A stretch of DNA of 64,000 nucleotides from Tritonibacter litoralis (GCF_009496005.1 NZ_WIBF01000001.1:620001-684000); one strand, 5' to 3'. Positions 19,377 through 30,413 are shown, counted from the first letter of the stretch. Notes: generated by a model from the letters alone, not told the origin. Numbers and translations: made by a program.

Positions 19377-19621
19377 TTGCTGCTTAATTCAGCGTCGCCG
19401 CTGAACGTTGGGGTGTAATATTCTCAGCCTTAGGAAGCGTCAAGCGGTGATTTAGGATTTTCAGCGTTTTGCAGGATTTTTTTCCACCCGTCACAACAAG
19501 GTGCTGAGGGGAAAGAAAAATCACACCGAACTGACCGGATATCCCCCACACACAAACGCGCTTGGACCCCGCCCGGGAGCTTTGTCGGCAGAGCATTTAG
19601 TGCAGTCATTTCAAGGGGAAA

Positions 19622-19697
<76 letters not shown>

Positions 19698-19766
19698 GGT
19701 GAAGGCGGATTTAAAGAAAGCGGCGCAGGAGCGCAAGGGCTGTTTGGAGGTTTTTACAAAAAACTT

Positions 19767-20348
19767 TCACCCCGCGCGCAGAACCGCTTCGGCCCCGTTT
19801 TCCAGAACATAGACACAGCCCTGTTCATTGGGCAGACGGGCCATTTCGCTGCGGTCCAGGCCGCAAACGATGCCACGCAGGATTTGCCCCCACAGCCCAT
19901 GGGCCACAATCACAGTCGGAACTTCCAATTGGTCCAATGTTTTGCGCACACGACCTGCAAAGGTATCAAACCCCTCCCCGCCCGGTGCTTCGCAAAACAG
20001 GTCAAGGATTTGCGGACAGGCCGCCGAAATCTTGGGGTAGGCCTCAGCAATTTCATCCAGGGTCAAACCCTCGAACGCGCCCGCCTGCGCCTCGGCCAAC
20101 AAAGGGTCCGTGACATAGGGATAATTCCCCAGCGCAATTTGCGCTGTTTGCTGCGCCCGACCCAATGGGGAGACCAAACAGGGCGGCTCTTTGGCTTTCA
20201 GGATCGGTGCCAACAGACCTGCCTGCACCTGCGCTTGCCGGATGCCCAATTCCGTCAGCTCGGATTCCATTTGCCCCTGAACGCGGTGGACAGCATTCCA
20301 AACCGTCTGACCATGCCGCAGAAACCAGATTTTTGGAAAATCGGCCAT
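19767..20348 (-). CDS. histidine phosphatase family protein
   Basis: The 193-residue protein is a branch 1 histidine phosphatase of the phosphoglycerate-mutase/alpha-ribazole-phosphatase type. The phospho-accepting His is in FLRHGQTVWN at residues 9-18, and the second catalytic His is in VIVAHGLWGQILR near residue 145. The substrate is unknown. The ATG at 20348 follows GAGGG; a start ten codons upstream exists but is unlike the family. The gene sits between two identical tRNA-Val genes, all on the minus strand, so it may have been boxed in by tRNA duplication. Confidence 0.88.
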   Translation of the reverse strand: MADFPKIWFLRHGQTVWNAVHRVQGQMESELTELGIRQAQVQAGLLAPILKAKEPPCLVSPLGRAQQTAQIALGNYPYVTDPLLAEAQAGAFEGLTLDEIAEAYPKISAACPQILDLFCEAPGGEGFDTFAGRVRKTLDQLEVPTVIVAHGLWGQILRGIVCGLDRSEMARLPNEQGCVYVLENGAEAVLRAG

Positions 20349-20489
20349 TCTCAACCCTCTCAAAACAATGCTGGACATTGGCTAACGAGGAACCAGCACA
20401 AGCGCAATTCTTCCGTCGTTTCGGGTACAATATTATGTGCGGACAGGGGCGGCCTATTTCCCCGGCAACGTATTCATTTCAAAGGGGAA

Positions 20490-20565
<76 letters not shown>

Positions 20566-20638
20566 GTTGGAGCGGGGTTTAGCGACAGAATTATGAAGGT
20601 GCAAGTGGCCTTTGACAGAAAATGCAAAAATTTTCGCT

Positions 20639-21094
20639 CTAAACCTGTGGCAGGCTGTTGCGGCGGATCATGGTGCGCAGCGAGAAGCTGGAGCGCGTGT
20701 TGCGAATACCCGGCACCCGCATCAGCTGCTGCTCCAGAAACCGGTCAAAATGGGTCAGATCCCGGGCTACGACCCGCAACAGCACATCCCGCGTGCCGGT
20801 CATCAGATGGCATTCCATCACCTGTTCAAACGGGCGCACGGCTGTCTCAAACGCCTGAAGCGCCTGCGCGCTTTGCTGCTCCAGCTCCACTTCGACAAAG
20901 ATGGTCACCGTCAGCCCCAGCTGTTCCGGATCCACCCGCGCGCCATACCCCTGGATCACGCCGCTGTCTTCCAAGGCGGCCACCCGGCGGGCACAGGGCG
21001 TTGGCGACAGCCCAACCTGTTCCGACAGCTCAGCCATCGTCATACGCCCGTTCTCTTGCAACGCGCCTAGAATCTTATAATCAATCACGTCCAC
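20639..21094 (-). CDS. Lrp/AsnC-family transcriptional regulator
   Basis: The 151-residue protein has an N-terminal winged helix-turn-helix (about residues 5-55; MAELSEQVGLSPTPCARRV) and a C-terminal RAM effector domain (about 65-140). The start is GTG at 21094, with AGGGGA eight bases upstream. It is divergent from leucine dehydrogenase with a 129-base gap, the arrangement expected of a local activator such as BkdR or a leucine-responsive regulator. I infer control of branched-chain amino acid breakdown. Confidence 0.92.
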   Translation of the reverse strand: MDVIDYKILGALQENGRMTMAELSEQVGLSPTPCARRVAALEDSGVIQGYGARVDPEQLGLTVTIFVEVELEQQSAQALQAFETAVRPFEQVMECHLMTGTRDVLLRVVARDLTHFDRFLEQQLMRVPGIRNTRSSFSLRTMIRRNSLPQV

Positions 21095-21223
21095 GCCGGT
21101 TTCCCCTAAATTTCACCCAAACAATAACAGAAAACTCCAAATTATCAGATAGAAAAGTCGAGGATTGGCGAAAACCTGCATGTCTCACTGCTAAAATATC
21201 TCTCAAAGCATCAGGAGAGCCAC

Positions 21224-22273
21224 ATGCAAGTGACCCCGGTCCCCAGTGAGACCCATGAAGCCATTTACCATGTAAGCGACCCGGACGTCGGGTTGCTTGG
21301 TTTTATCGCCATTCATTCGACCAAGCTTGGACCTGCCGCCGGTGGGCTGCGCATGCGTCCCTATGCGGCGGTTGATGCAGCACTTGAGGATGTCAAACGG
21401 CTGAGCGAGGGCATGACCTTTAAAAATGCCGCTGCAGGGCTGCCATTGGGCGGCGGCAAGGCGGTGATCATCGGCGATCCTGCCACCGACAAAACGCCAG
21501 AGCTGCTGAAATCCTTTGCCCGCGCCATCCAATCGCTGGAAGGCCGCTACATCACAGCTGAGGATATGGGCATGACCCCTTCTGACATGGCGATCCTAGC
21601 GCAAGAAACTGATTACGCGGCGGGGCTGGCGGATGGCGAATTTGCCAGCGGCGACCCCTCCCCCATTACCGCTCAGGGTATCTTTAATGCGATCCAGACC
21701 ACCTGGGCGCAGAAACACCGATCCCCCACCCTGGTGGGGGTGACCGTTGCGGTTCAAGGTCTGGGCAATGTGGGCTGGCATCTGTGCGACCTGTTGCATC
21801 AGGCCCATGCCAATCTGGTGGTAACCGATGTGGACGCGGAACGCATCGCCAAGGCCGAGGTCCGGTTTTCCGCCAAGAGCGTGCAGCCGGATGAAATCTA
21901 TGGGGTTGAGGCGGATATCTTTGCCCCCTGTGCTATCGGCGGCATCCTGAATGCGCAGACGATTCCGACGCTCAAAGTTAGCGTCGTCGCGGGTGGTGCC
22001 AACAATCAGCTGGCCACCCCCCAGGATGCAGGCCAGCTACATGATCGTGGCATCCTGTATGCGCCGGATTTTGTCGCGAATGGCGGTGGGATCATAAATG
22101 TCGCGACCGAAGTTTTGCAAATCCGCGACCGCGCCGGTTTTGTAGAGGCCAAGCTGCAGGCCCTGACCGGCACCTTACAAAAAATGCTGGATCAGGCCGA
22201 AACAGCCGGTGTCAGCCCGGCGGATATCGCCATCGCCACGGTCGAGGAACAAATGTCCGCACAAGCGGCTTGA
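21224..22273 (+). CDS. ldh: Glu/Leu/Phe/Val dehydrogenase, probably leucine dehydrogenase
   Basis: The 349-residue NAD-dependent enzyme oxidatively deaminates branched-chain amino acids to 2-oxo acids. The glycine-rich substrate region LGPAAGGLRMRPY, the catalytic lysine in PLGGGKAVI (about residue 81) and the nucleotide-binding motif VQGLGNVGWHL are all present. The size and the AGGLRM form suit leucine or valine dehydrogenase better than glutamate dehydrogenase. AGGAG precedes the ATG. The divergent Lrp-type gene is the likely regulator. The symbol here means leucine dehydrogenase and not lactate dehydrogenase. Confidence 0.88.
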   Translation: MQVTPVPSETHEAIYHVSDPDVGLLGFIAIHSTKLGPAAGGLRMRPYAAVDAALEDVKRLSEGMTFKNAAAGLPLGGGKAVIIGDPATDKTPELLKSFARAIQSLEGRYITAEDMGMTPSDMAILAQETDYAAGLADGEFASGDPSPITAQGIFNAIQTTWAQKHRSPTLVGVTVAVQGLGNVGWHLCDLLHQAHANLVVTDVDAERIAKAEVRFSAKSVQPDEIYGVEADIFAPCAIGGILNAQTIPTLKVSVVAGGANNQLATPQDAGQLHDRGILYAPDFVANGGGIINVATEVLQIRDRAGFVEAKLQALTGTLQKMLDQAETAGVSPADIAIATVEEQMSAQAA

Positions 22274-22406
22274 ACCCTTTGGCGTCCTTCCATAAAAGGC
22301 GCCCCGCTGCCTGCGGCAACTTACCGTGCGCAGGTGGCCAATCATCCAGTTGGGGATCAACTTAAAACGCCAAATTCAAGGCGGCCTAAACAATTAGGAC
22401 AACTCA

Positions 22407-22434
22407 AAAGGGCGGCCCATGCGGACCGCCCTTT
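22407..22434. terminator. bidirectional terminator between leucine dehydrogenase and lon
   Basis: AAAGGGCGG and CCGCCCTTT pair across a ten-base loop, with A/T-rich flanks on both sides. The hairpin lies in the gap between the two convergent genes. Confidence 0.85.
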
Positions 22435-22468
22435 CTTAATGTCATCAACAAAAATGCCAGCTTGGCGA

Positions 22469-24877
22469 TCAATGCGCTGTGGCGCTTGATCCGGCACCTT
22501 TTTCCAGCGCCGCTTGTGCCGCCGCAGCCTCTTCGGCCTCTTCATCCCACTCGATCGCCTCAGGCGTGCCGGTCAGCGCGATTTTCAGCACTTCGGACAC
22601 GTGGCTCACGGTGATGATGTCCAGCCCTTCTTTGACGTTGTCCGGGATCTCCGGCAGGTCTTTGGCGTTTTCTTCCGGGATCAGCACGGTTTTGATACCG
22701 CCGCGCAAGGCTGCCAGAAGTTTTTCCTTGAGCCCCCCAATCGCCAGCGCATTCCCACGCAAGGTAACTTCACCGGTCATGGCGATGTCCTTGCGCACCG
22801 GAATCTGCGTCAGCACGGACACAATAGAAGTCACCATCGCCAGACCCGCGCTCGGGCCGTCTTTTGGCGTGGCCCCTTCAGGCACGTGGACGTGGATATC
22901 CCACTTGTCGAACTTAGGCGGTTTGACCCCGATCTGCGGCGAGATTGAGCGCACATAAGAAGACGCCGCCTCAATCGACTCCTTCATCACATCGCCCAGC
23001 TTACCGGTGGTCTTCATCCGCCCTTTACCCGGCAGGCGCAGCGCCTCAATCGACAAGAGCTCACCGCCGACCGAAGTATAGGCCAGACCGGTAACCACAC
23101 CGATCTGATCTTCCTTTTCGGCCAGACCAAAGCGGTATTTGGGCACGCCCAGGAATTCATCCAGATTGTCCGGCGTGACAGTCACGCTTTCGGCTTCCTT
23201 CTTGACGATCTTGGTCAAAGACTTCCGCGCAACCTTCGCAATCTCACGCTCCAGATTCCGCACGCCCGCCTCGCGGGTATAGGTGCGGATAATATCCGTC
23301 AGCGCGTCTTCCTGCAGTTCAAATTCCTTGGCCTTGAGCCCGTGGTTTTTGACCTGCTTGGAAATCAGATGCTGCTTGGCGATCTCACGCTTTTCGTCTT
23401 CAGTGTAGCCCGACAGCGGAATGATCTCCATCCGGTCCATCAGCGGACCCGGCATGTTGTAGCTGTTCGAGGTGGTCAGGAACATCACGTTGGACAGATC
23501 ATATTCCACCTCAAGGTAGTGGTCCATAAAGGTGTTGTTCTGTTCCGGATCAAGAACCTCCAACATCGCAGACGCCGGATCGCCCCGGAAATCCTGACCC
23601 ATCTTGTCGATCTCATCCAACAGGATCAGCGGGTTGGTGGTTTTGGCCTTTTTCAGCGCCTGAATGATCTTACCCGGCATCGACCCGATATAGGTCCGGC
23701 GGTGACCGCGGATCTCAGACTCGTCCCGCACCCCACCCAGGGCGATGCGGATGAATTCGCGCCCGGTGGCTTTGGCCACGGATTTCCCCAGCGAGGTTTT
23801 ACCGACACCCGGAGGGCCAACAAGGCACAAGATCGGCCCCTTCAGCTTGGCAGACCGCTGTTGCACCGCAAGATATTCAACGATACGTTCTTTGACTTTC
23901 TCCAGACCATAGTGATCCTGATCCAGGATCTCCTGCGCGCGGCCCAGATCCTTTTTGACGCGGGATTTGGTGCCCCACGGGATCGATAGCATCCAGTCCA
24001 GATAGTTGCGCACGACGGTGGCCTCAGCCGACATGGGCGACATGTTCTTGAGCTTCTTCAGCTCGGCATCGGCCTTCTCGCGCGCTTCTTTGGAGAGTTT
24101 CGTTGCAGCGATTTTCTCTTCCAGCTCGGCAACTTCGCCTGCGCCTTCTTCACCGTCGCCCAGCTCCTTCTGAATGGCCTTCATCTGCTCATTCAGGTAA
24201 TATTCACGCTGGGTCTTCTCCATCTGAGATTTCACACGCGTCTTGATCTTCTTCTCGACCTGCAAGACGGACATTTCGCCCTGCATCAGCCCATAGACCT
24301 TCTCAAGGCGTTCGCTGACGGACAGCGTTTCCAGCAGTTCCTGTTTGCGGTCCACTTCGATGCCCAGATGGCCCGACACCAGATCGGCAAGCTTTGCAGG
24401 TTCGGCGGTTTCCCCAACAGCCGCCAGCGCCTCTTCGGGGATGTTCTTGCGCACTTTGGCGTAACGCTCAAACTCATCCCCCACGGTGCGCACCAAGGCT
24501 TCGGTGGTGGTCACATCACCGGGGATCTCTGTCAGCGCTTCGACCCGCGCCTCAAAGAAGTTTTCGTTTTCCAGGAAATCGGTGATCGTCACACGTTCCT
24601 GACCTTCGACCAGCACTTTAACGGTGCCATCGGGCAGCTTCAGCAGCTGCAGCACATTGGCCAGAACACCGACATTGTAAATGCCATCGGTTTCCGGATC
24701 ATCCTCCGACGGGTCAATCTGGCTTGAGAGCAGGATTTGTTTGTCATCCCCCATGACCTCTTCCAGCGCGCGCACCGATTTGTCACGGCCCACGAACAGC
24801 GGCACAATCATGTGGGGGAAGACCACGATATCGCGCAGCGGAAGAACAGGATAGGAGGAATTGAGTGGCTCTTGCAT
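22469..24877 (-). CDS. lon: ATP-dependent endopeptidase La
   Basis: Lon degrades misfolded and regulatory proteins in the cytoplasm. The 802-residue protein has the N-terminal LON domain (PVLPLRDIVVFPHMIVPLFVG), an AAA+ domain with Walker A GPPGVGKTS near residue 357 and Walker B LILLDEIDK, and a C-terminal protease domain with the catalytic Ser in PKDGPSAGLAM near 675 and the partner Lys in GGLKEKLLAA. The ATG at 24877 (MQEPLNSSYP) follows AAAGGA and is preferred over an ATG seven codons upstream. It is monocistronic. Confidence 0.98.
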   Translation of the reverse strand: MQEPLNSSYPVLPLRDIVVFPHMIVPLFVGRDKSVRALEEVMGDDKQILLSSQIDPSEDDPETDGIYNVGVLANVLQLLKLPDGTVKVLVEGQERVTITDFLENENFFEARVEALTEIPGDVTTTEALVRTVGDEFERYAKVRKNIPEEALAAVGETAEPAKLADLVSGHLGIEVDRKQELLETLSVSERLEKVYGLMQGEMSVLQVEKKIKTRVKSQMEKTQREYYLNEQMKAIQKELGDGEEGAGEVAELEEKIAATKLSKEAREKADAELKKLKNMSPMSAEATVVRNYLDWMLSIPWGTKSRVKKDLGRAQEILDQDHYGLEKVKERIVEYLAVQQRSAKLKGPILCLVGPPGVGKTSLGKSVAKATGREFIRIALGGVRDESEIRGHRRTYIGSMPGKIIQALKKAKTTNPLILLDEIDKMGQDFRGDPASAMLEVLDPEQNNTFMDHYLEVEYDLSNVMFLTTSNSYNMPGPLMDRMEIIPLSGYTEDEKREIAKQHLISKQVKNHGLKAKEFELQEDALTDIIRTYTREAGVRNLEREIAKVARKSLTKIVKKEAESVTVTPDNLDEFLGVPKYRFGLAEKEDQIGVVTGLAYTSVGGELLSIEALRLPGKGRMKTTGKLGDVMKESIEAASSYVRSISPQIGVKPPKFDKWDIHVHVPEGATPKDGPSAGLAMVTSIVSVLTQIPVRKDIAMTGEVTLRGNALAIGGLKEKLLAALRGGIKTVLIPEENAKDLPEIPDNVKEGLDIITVSHVSEVLKIALTGTPEAIEWDEEAEEAAAAQAALEKGAGSSATAH

Positions 24878-25329
24878 ACTCGGTCCTTTGTTTGGCAAGA
24901 CGGTCCGGCCCCGATCTTGGCAGCCCTGGCCGTCTCCTCTTTGGAGCTTTTTATTTGGTCAGATGATCCGTCATTTTCAAGCCATCTGGGTTACCCCCCA
25001 CATTGCCCCCAGGTCGCGGCGATCACAAGAGCACTTTTACAGAGAAGGTCAGCGAAAACTTAAGAGACCGGTCTACGCCTAAGATTTGGCGCCTGCGTTA
25101 CGGCGCACTCACCCGCGATGTTTGGGTCAGTTTGCAAACGTTCCCACCACGCAAACTCAAAAATTCAAGTAAAAGTCGAATGATTAATAACTGTTAATCC
25201 CTGGAACCCATCGACCACAGTGTCCTTACGGAAACCGTTTCCTTTCCGATTTTGTTGACCAGTAGCGAACGTGAAATGCGTCGCGTGTTTTTTTTGAAAA
25301 ACTCAACAAAGTGATCGAGAAAATTCGAT
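24878..25329. other. 452-base intergenic region between lon and a membrane protein gene
   Basis: I see no gene here. The region should hold both divergent promoters. The palindrome AGACCGGTCT (25065-25074) and the dyad GGAAAC-C-GTTTCC (25230-25242) are the only short symmetric elements I noticed. The right half is clearly more AT-rich than the surroundings. Confidence 0.7.
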
Positions 25330-25953
25330 ATGTTACACAACATAATTGGTATCTTTGAAGATACGACCCCAACAAAACTTGCAAAGGATCTTCTGGTTCT
25401 GTCCCACCTAATGGCCTTGGCCGTCGGGCTTGGAACCGTCCTTTTGACAGACCTTCATATACTGCGCCGCGCCTTCCGCCCGCTCCAAGACGACGACACC
25501 CTTCTGATCAACCGTGCGCACAAGATTATCACGGTGGCGCTGTGGGGGCTTTGGATCACCGGGCTGGGATTGTTTTATCTCAAAACCAACGGTGATTTGG
25601 CAGCTGCATCCCCCAAACTCTGGGCAAAACTGTCAACCGTCATCCTGTTGACCGTAACTGCGATGGCCATGGCGCGGGTTGCGGTTCCGGTCATCAATAC
25701 CCTCGTGGGACGACGCCTGATCGACTTGGGATTGGGGAAAAAACTCATGCTGGCCAGTTTTGCGGCAATGTCCGCGGCCGGTTGGTTGACGGCCTTGCTG
25801 CTGGGGGGCGCTGAATTTAGCCGCTCAGCCGACTATACCGCCCTTGGTGTGATCCTTGCGGGCAGCTTTGGTCTGGCTCAGCTCTTTGGGAAAGGCTTAG
25901 TTCTTGTGACCCACTTTATTACACCACGCCACCACAACCAAGCAGCGCTGTAA
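25330..25953 (+). CDS. integral membrane protein of unknown function, five predicted helices
   Basis: The 207-residue protein has about five hydrophobic helices: near residues 22-45 (VLSHLMALAVGLGTVLLTDL), 67-85 (TVALWGLWITGLGLFY), 100-125, 138-160 and 170-195. A conserved-looking His in the first helix and HK in the loop after it suggest a possible cofactor or metal site, as in cytochrome b561-like or DUF2214-type proteins, but I cannot assign a family. It stands alone, with a long AT-rich leader, and the downstream gene (tgt) is convergent. Confidence 0.75.
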   Translation: MLHNIIGIFEDTTPTKLAKDLLVLSHLMALAVGLGTVLLTDLHILRRAFRPLQDDDTLLINRAHKIITVALWGLWITGLGLFYLKTNGDLAAASPKLWAKLSTVILLTVTAMAMARVAVPVINTLVGRRLIDLGLGKKLMLASFAAMSAAGWLTALLLGGAEFSRSADYTALGVILAGSFGLAQLFGKGLVLVTHFITPRHHNQAAL

Positions 25954-26114
25954 ACGCCCCACCAGCACGCCGTCTTTGGCGATTTTAATGTCTGAAATGA
26001 CGCAGTCTCCGGGGCTTGGTGTTCCAACAAGGCCGCGCATCAAACGCGTCACCTTATTGACACCAAACTCGGAGACTGACTTAAAACCATTACTCCAGCC
26101 AAAACGACACCGCA

Positions 26115-26115
<1 letters not shown>
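25897..26115 (-). CDS. possible small protein coupled to tgt, unproven
   Basis: A 72-codon frame starts with an ATG that overlaps the tgt stop codon (TAATG), a layout typical of translational coupling. The product, beginning MRCRFGWSNGFKSVSEFG and containing TPSPGDCVISDI, is of reasonable composition but matches no family I know. No ribosome site lies close upstream. Its 3' end overlaps the membrane protein gene on the other strand by 57 bases, which argues against it. It is included because the 161 bases after tgt are otherwise unexplained. Confidence 0.3.
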
Positions 26116-27245
<1,130 letters not shown>

Positions 27246-27408
27246 CTCATCCGCTCCACGTGATCCAAGGCCGCGTCCATACGCAAACTTAGCCGCTTTG
27301 CCAAGGCAGAGCGATTGCGACCACGACAGGAAATGCCTATGTATTCCGCACATTCGCATTTAATCTGTTCATCAGACGCTGAAATTTCTTTTTAAGGAGC
27401 CCACGGGC

Positions 27409-28296
27409 ATGGAGCAGCTCATCCTCGACCTTCTGTCGCAGAACATCATTTTTATCGTCGCGGCCGTTGTCGTCATTCTTATTATCTTCCGCGGGGTGCG
27501 CATCGTGCCGCAGTCGCAGAAGTTTGTTGTTGAACGTTTTGGCCGACTGCATGCGGTGCTTGGACCCGGCATCAACTTCATCATCCCGTTTCTCGATAAT
27601 GTGGCGCACAAGATCTCGATCCTGGAGCGCCAGCTGCCCAATGCCTCTCAGGATGCGATCACCAAGGACAACGTGCTGGTGCAGATCGACACTTCGGTGT
27701 TTTACCGCATTCTGGAACCGGAAAAGACCGTTTACCGCATCCGCGACGTCGACGGCGCCATTGCCACAACCGTGGCCGGGATCGTGCGGGCCGAGATCGG
27801 CAAAATGGATCTGGACGAGGTGCAATCCAACCGCGCCCAGCTGATCAGCCGCATTCAGGAAAGCGTCGAGGACGCGGTGGACAACTGGGGTATTGAAGTG
27901 ACCCGCGCCGAAATCCTGGACGTGAACCTCGATCAGGCCACGCGCGACGCGATGCTGCAACAGTTGAACGCCGAACGCGCCCGCCGCGCCCAGGTGACCG
28001 AGGCCGAAGGTCAGAAACGCTCGGTTGAGCTCGCCGCTGATGCTGAGCTTTATGCCGCCGAACAAACCGCCAAGGCCCGCCGGATCGAGGCCGAGGCCGA
28101 AGCCTATGCCACCGAAGTTGTCGCCAAAGCGATCAAGGAAAACGGCATTGAGGCGGCCCAGTATCAGGTGGCCCTGAAACAGGTAGAGTCGCTGACGGCT
28201 TTGGGACAGGGCAATGGCAAACAAACCATTGTGGTGCCGGCTCAGGCGCTGGAAGCCTTTGGCGACGCCTTTAAATTGCTGAAAGGGGTAAAATAG
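27409..28296 (+). CDS. qmcA: SPFH/band-7 membrane protein (QmcA-like)
   Basis: The 295-residue stomatin/prohibitin-type protein has one N-terminal transmembrane helix (about residues 10-28), an SPFH domain (about 30-190; PQSQKFVVERFGRL, GPGINFIIPFLD) and a long Ala/Glu/Arg-rich coiled coil (about 185-250), then a hydrophobic C-terminal segment. Such proteins oligomerise at the inner membrane and modulate membrane proteases. Its stop overlaps the GTG start of the NfeD-like gene by one base, the classic slipin-NfeD pairing. Confidence 0.93.
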   Translation: MEQLILDLLSQNIIFIVAAVVVILIIFRGVRIVPQSQKFVVERFGRLHAVLGPGINFIIPFLDNVAHKISILERQLPNASQDAITKDNVLVQIDTSVFYRILEPEKTVYRIRDVDGAIATTVAGIVRAEIGKMDLDEVQSNRAQLISRIQESVEDAVDNWGIEVTRAEILDVNLDQATRDAMLQQLNAERARRAQVTEAEGQKRSVELAADAELYAAEQTAKARRIEAEAEAYATEVVAKAIKENGIEAAQYQVALKQVESLTALGQGNGKQTIVVPAQALEAFGDAFKLLKGVK

Positions 28297-28577
28297 TGCA
28301 AGACGCGTTTTGGCTTGTGTGGTGGGTCTGGGGCATCGCTGCCCTGGCCCTGATTGTGATCGAAGTGCTGGCCCCCGGCTTCATCGCTTTGGGCTTTGGT
28401 ATTGGCGCTGGCATCATCGCCGTGCTGTTTCTGGTGGTGCCAGACCTGGTAGTCGCACCCTCCCTGTTGGTATTGCTTTTTGCGGTTCTGTCTTTGGCCG
28501 CGTGGCTGGTCTTGCGCCGGGTCTTCTCGCTTCCTAACGGTCAGGTCAAAACCTTTGACCACGATATCAACGACTGA
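28296..28577 (+). CDS. NfeD-like membrane protein (short type)
   Basis: The 93-residue partner of the upstream SPFH protein has two or three tightly packed hydrophobic helices (VWWVWGIAALALIVIEVLAP, LGFGIGAGIIAVLFLVV, LLVLLFAVLSLAAWLVL) and lacks the protease domain of long NfeD proteins. It starts with GTG, preceded by AAAGGGG and overlapping the upstream stop, so translation is coupled. In related bacteria such pairs form membrane microdomain complexes. It resembles YbbK/YbbL-type small NfeD proteins. Confidence 0.88.
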   Translation: MQDAFWLVWWVWGIAALALIVIEVLAPGFIALGFGIGAGIIAVLFLVVPDLVVAPSLLVLLFAVLSLAAWLVLRRVFSLPNGQVKTFDHDIND

Positions 28578-28732
28578 GATATCAAAGTCGGACTGAAAAC
28601 TGGCCCAAACCTGTCCGCAACTACATTAGATCACCGGGAATTTGCCCCAAGTTTCCGGTGATCTGCCCTGCCCCACTGGACGCCTCGGGCAGAGTTCCCT
28701 ATATATTCTGTCGGATTACATTCGAGGCACCG

Positions 28733-29095
28733 ATGACCAATACTCCCGAAACCATGGAAGGCACGCCGCTGATTGCGCCTTCAAGCGTGACACACGCGCT
28801 GTATGAGGCTGTCGTGGCCGCATGCCGCTCGGTTTATGACCCGGAAATTCCGGTCAATATTTATGACTTGGGCCTGATCTACACGATCGACATTTCGGAC
28901 GACAATGATGTGCGCATCATCATGACTCTGACCGCGCCCGGCTGCCCCGTCGCCGGTGAGATGCCGGGCTGGATCATTGATGCCGTATCCCCGGTCGATG
29001 GTATCAAAAGCGTGGACGTGCAGCTGACATGGGAACCGCCCTGGGGCATGGAGATGATGTCAGACGAGGCGCGCCTCGAATTGGGCTTCATGTAA
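28733..29095 (+). CDS. sufT: SufT-like Fe-S assembly factor (MIP18/DUF59)
   Basis: The 120-residue protein belongs to the MIP18/PaaD family that helps maturation of iron-sulfur proteins. The family signature DPEIPVNIYDLGLIY is at about residues 42-56, and the reactive Cys is in LTAPGCPVAGEMP. The ATG at 28733 gives MTNTPETMEG; a longer frame from 28658 is not needed. The A-type carrier gene follows 69 bases downstream, so the two likely act together. No other suf genes are in the window. Confidence 0.9.
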   Translation: MTNTPETMEGTPLIAPSSVTHALYEAVVAACRSVYDPEIPVNIYDLGLIYTIDISDDNDVRIIMTLTAPGCPVAGEMPGWIIDAVSPVDGIKSVDVQLTWEPPWGMEMMSDEARLELGFM

Positions 29096-29164
29096 CCTTC
29101 CCGTGACTTGAAGCCTGGCCTGTGCGACCCTAGGTTACAGGCAACCCCTCTTTCGGAGATCAAA

Positions 29165-29524
29165 ATGTTTGGCATTCCCGGCAAACAAGCCGTCACCATG
29201 ACCCCGCGCGCCGCCGCTCAGATTTCCAAACTGATGGAAAAAGACGGCACCGCGGGCCTGCGCATTGGCGTCAAAAAAGGCGGCTGCGCCGGCATGGAAT
29301 ACACCATGGAATATGTCGACACTGCCGACCCCAATGACGAGGTCGTCGAACAGGATGGCGCGCGCATCCTGATTGCGCCGATGGCGCAGATGTTCCTCTT
29401 TGGGACCGAGATTGACTATGAGGTGTCGCTCTTGGAAGCGAGCTTCAAGTTCAACAATCCTAATGTTGCAGAAGCCTGCGGCTGCGGAGAATCCATCAGC
29501 TTCAAGGTTCCGGGCCGCGAATAA
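29165..29524 (+). CDS. A-type iron-sulfur carrier protein (SufA/ErpA family)
   Basis: The 119-residue HesB/IscA-fold protein passes Fe-S clusters to apo-proteins. Three conserved cysteines are seen: one in KKGGCAGMEY (about residue 41) and two in EACGCGESISF near the C-terminus. The ATG at 29165 follows GGAG and gives MFGIPGKQAVTMTPRAA. Adjacency to the SufT-like gene supports SufA, but the family members cannot be told apart from sequence alone. Confidence 0.92.
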   Translation: MFGIPGKQAVTMTPRAAAQISKLMEKDGTAGLRIGVKKGGCAGMEYTMEYVDTADPNDEVVEQDGARILIAPMAQMFLFGTEIDYEVSLLEASFKFNNPNVAEACGCGESISFKVPGRE

Positions 29525-29619
29525 GCGCGCGGCCCTTCTCTGCGGCTTTTTCAGAGATTGTAGGTGAGCGCTCACAATGTTATTTCCTGCCCGTGTAACG
29601 GGTAAGGGAGACTACCGAA

Positions 29620-30360
29620 ATGGCGCGTAAACTTGCAGCTGGCAATTGGAAAATGAATGGCACCCGCGCCGCTTTGGCGGAACTGGCCGCTATCGCAGAC
29701 GCAACAAAAGACGCATCAGCTGACATTCTGATCTGCCCCCCTGCCACATTGGTCAGCGCAGCAGCCGAAACCGTATCCGGTAGCAAAGTGGCGATTGGCG
29801 GTCAGGATTGCCACGCCGCGAATTCCGGCGCCCATACCGGTGACCTCAGCGCCGAGATGCTGAAAGATGCCGGTGCTACGGCTGTGATCCTCGGCCACTC
29901 AGAACGTCGCACCGACCATGGCGAAACCGACATCATCGTCCGCGCCAAGACCGAAGCCGCCCAGGCCCAGGGGCTGGTTGCGGTGGTCTGCATCGGCGAA
30001 ACTCTGGATGAACGCGAAGCGGGTGACACGCTCAAAGTGGCGGGGTCCCAGCTTGCAGGCTCCCTGCCTGATGGCATCATAGGTGAAAACACCGTTGTGG
30101 CCTATGAACCGGTCTGGGCCATTGGCACCGGCAAGGTCCCGACTTTGGAGCAAATCGGCGAAGTTCATGATTTCCTGCGCGCGGAATTGGTCGCCCGTTT
30201 CGGCGATGCCATCGGCAATGCGATCCCGCTGCTCTATGGCGGCTCTGTCAAACCGGGCAATGCAGCCGAGATCTTTGGCGTCTCGAACGTCGATGGCGCA
30301 TTGGTCGGCGGTGCAAGCCTCAAGGCGGCTGACTTTGGTCCAATCGCTGCAGCGCTTTAA
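29620..30360 (+). CDS. tpiA: triosephosphate isomerase
   Basis: This glycolytic enzyme interconverts dihydroxyacetone phosphate and glyceraldehyde 3-phosphate. The catalytic Lys is in AGNWKMNG (about residue 11), the His in LGHSERR (about 94) and the Glu in [11 protein letters not shown] (about 163); the phosphate loop [10 protein letters not shown] is present. Length (246 aa) is normal. The gene is monocistronic, with GGGAG upstream of the ATG and its own terminator 54 bases after the stop. Confidence 0.98.
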   Translation: MARKLAAGNWKMNGTRAALAELAAIADATKDASADILICPPATLVSAAAETVSGSKVAIGGQDCHAANSGAHTGDLSAEMLKDAGATAVILGHSERRTDHGETDIIVRAKTEAAQAQGLVAVVCIGETLDEREAGDTLKVAGSQLAGSLPDGIIGENTVVAYEPVWAIGTGKVPTLEQIGEVHDFLRAELVARFGDAIGNAIPLLYGGSVKPGNAAEIFGVSNVDGALVGGASLKAADFGPIAAAL

Positions 30361-30374
30361 GCCGACACAAGAAA

Positions 30375-30398
30375 AAAGGCGCACGAGGGGACGCCTTT
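30375..30398 (-). terminator. terminator for dctPQM (minus strand)
   Basis: The stem AAAGGCG / CGCCTTT with a ten-base loop is followed on the minus strand by TTT and a C-T-T stretch. On the plus strand it has no T-run, so it appears specific for transcripts coming from dctM. Confidence 0.7.
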
Positions 30399-30413
30399 AG
30401 GTATTACTTGGGT

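Noticed and set aside
24952-24981. Heat-shock (sigma-32) promoter for lon
   Set aside because: CTTGAA is present on the minus strand at 24981-24976, but the -10 candidate (CCAAATA) matches poorly and the spacing is long.
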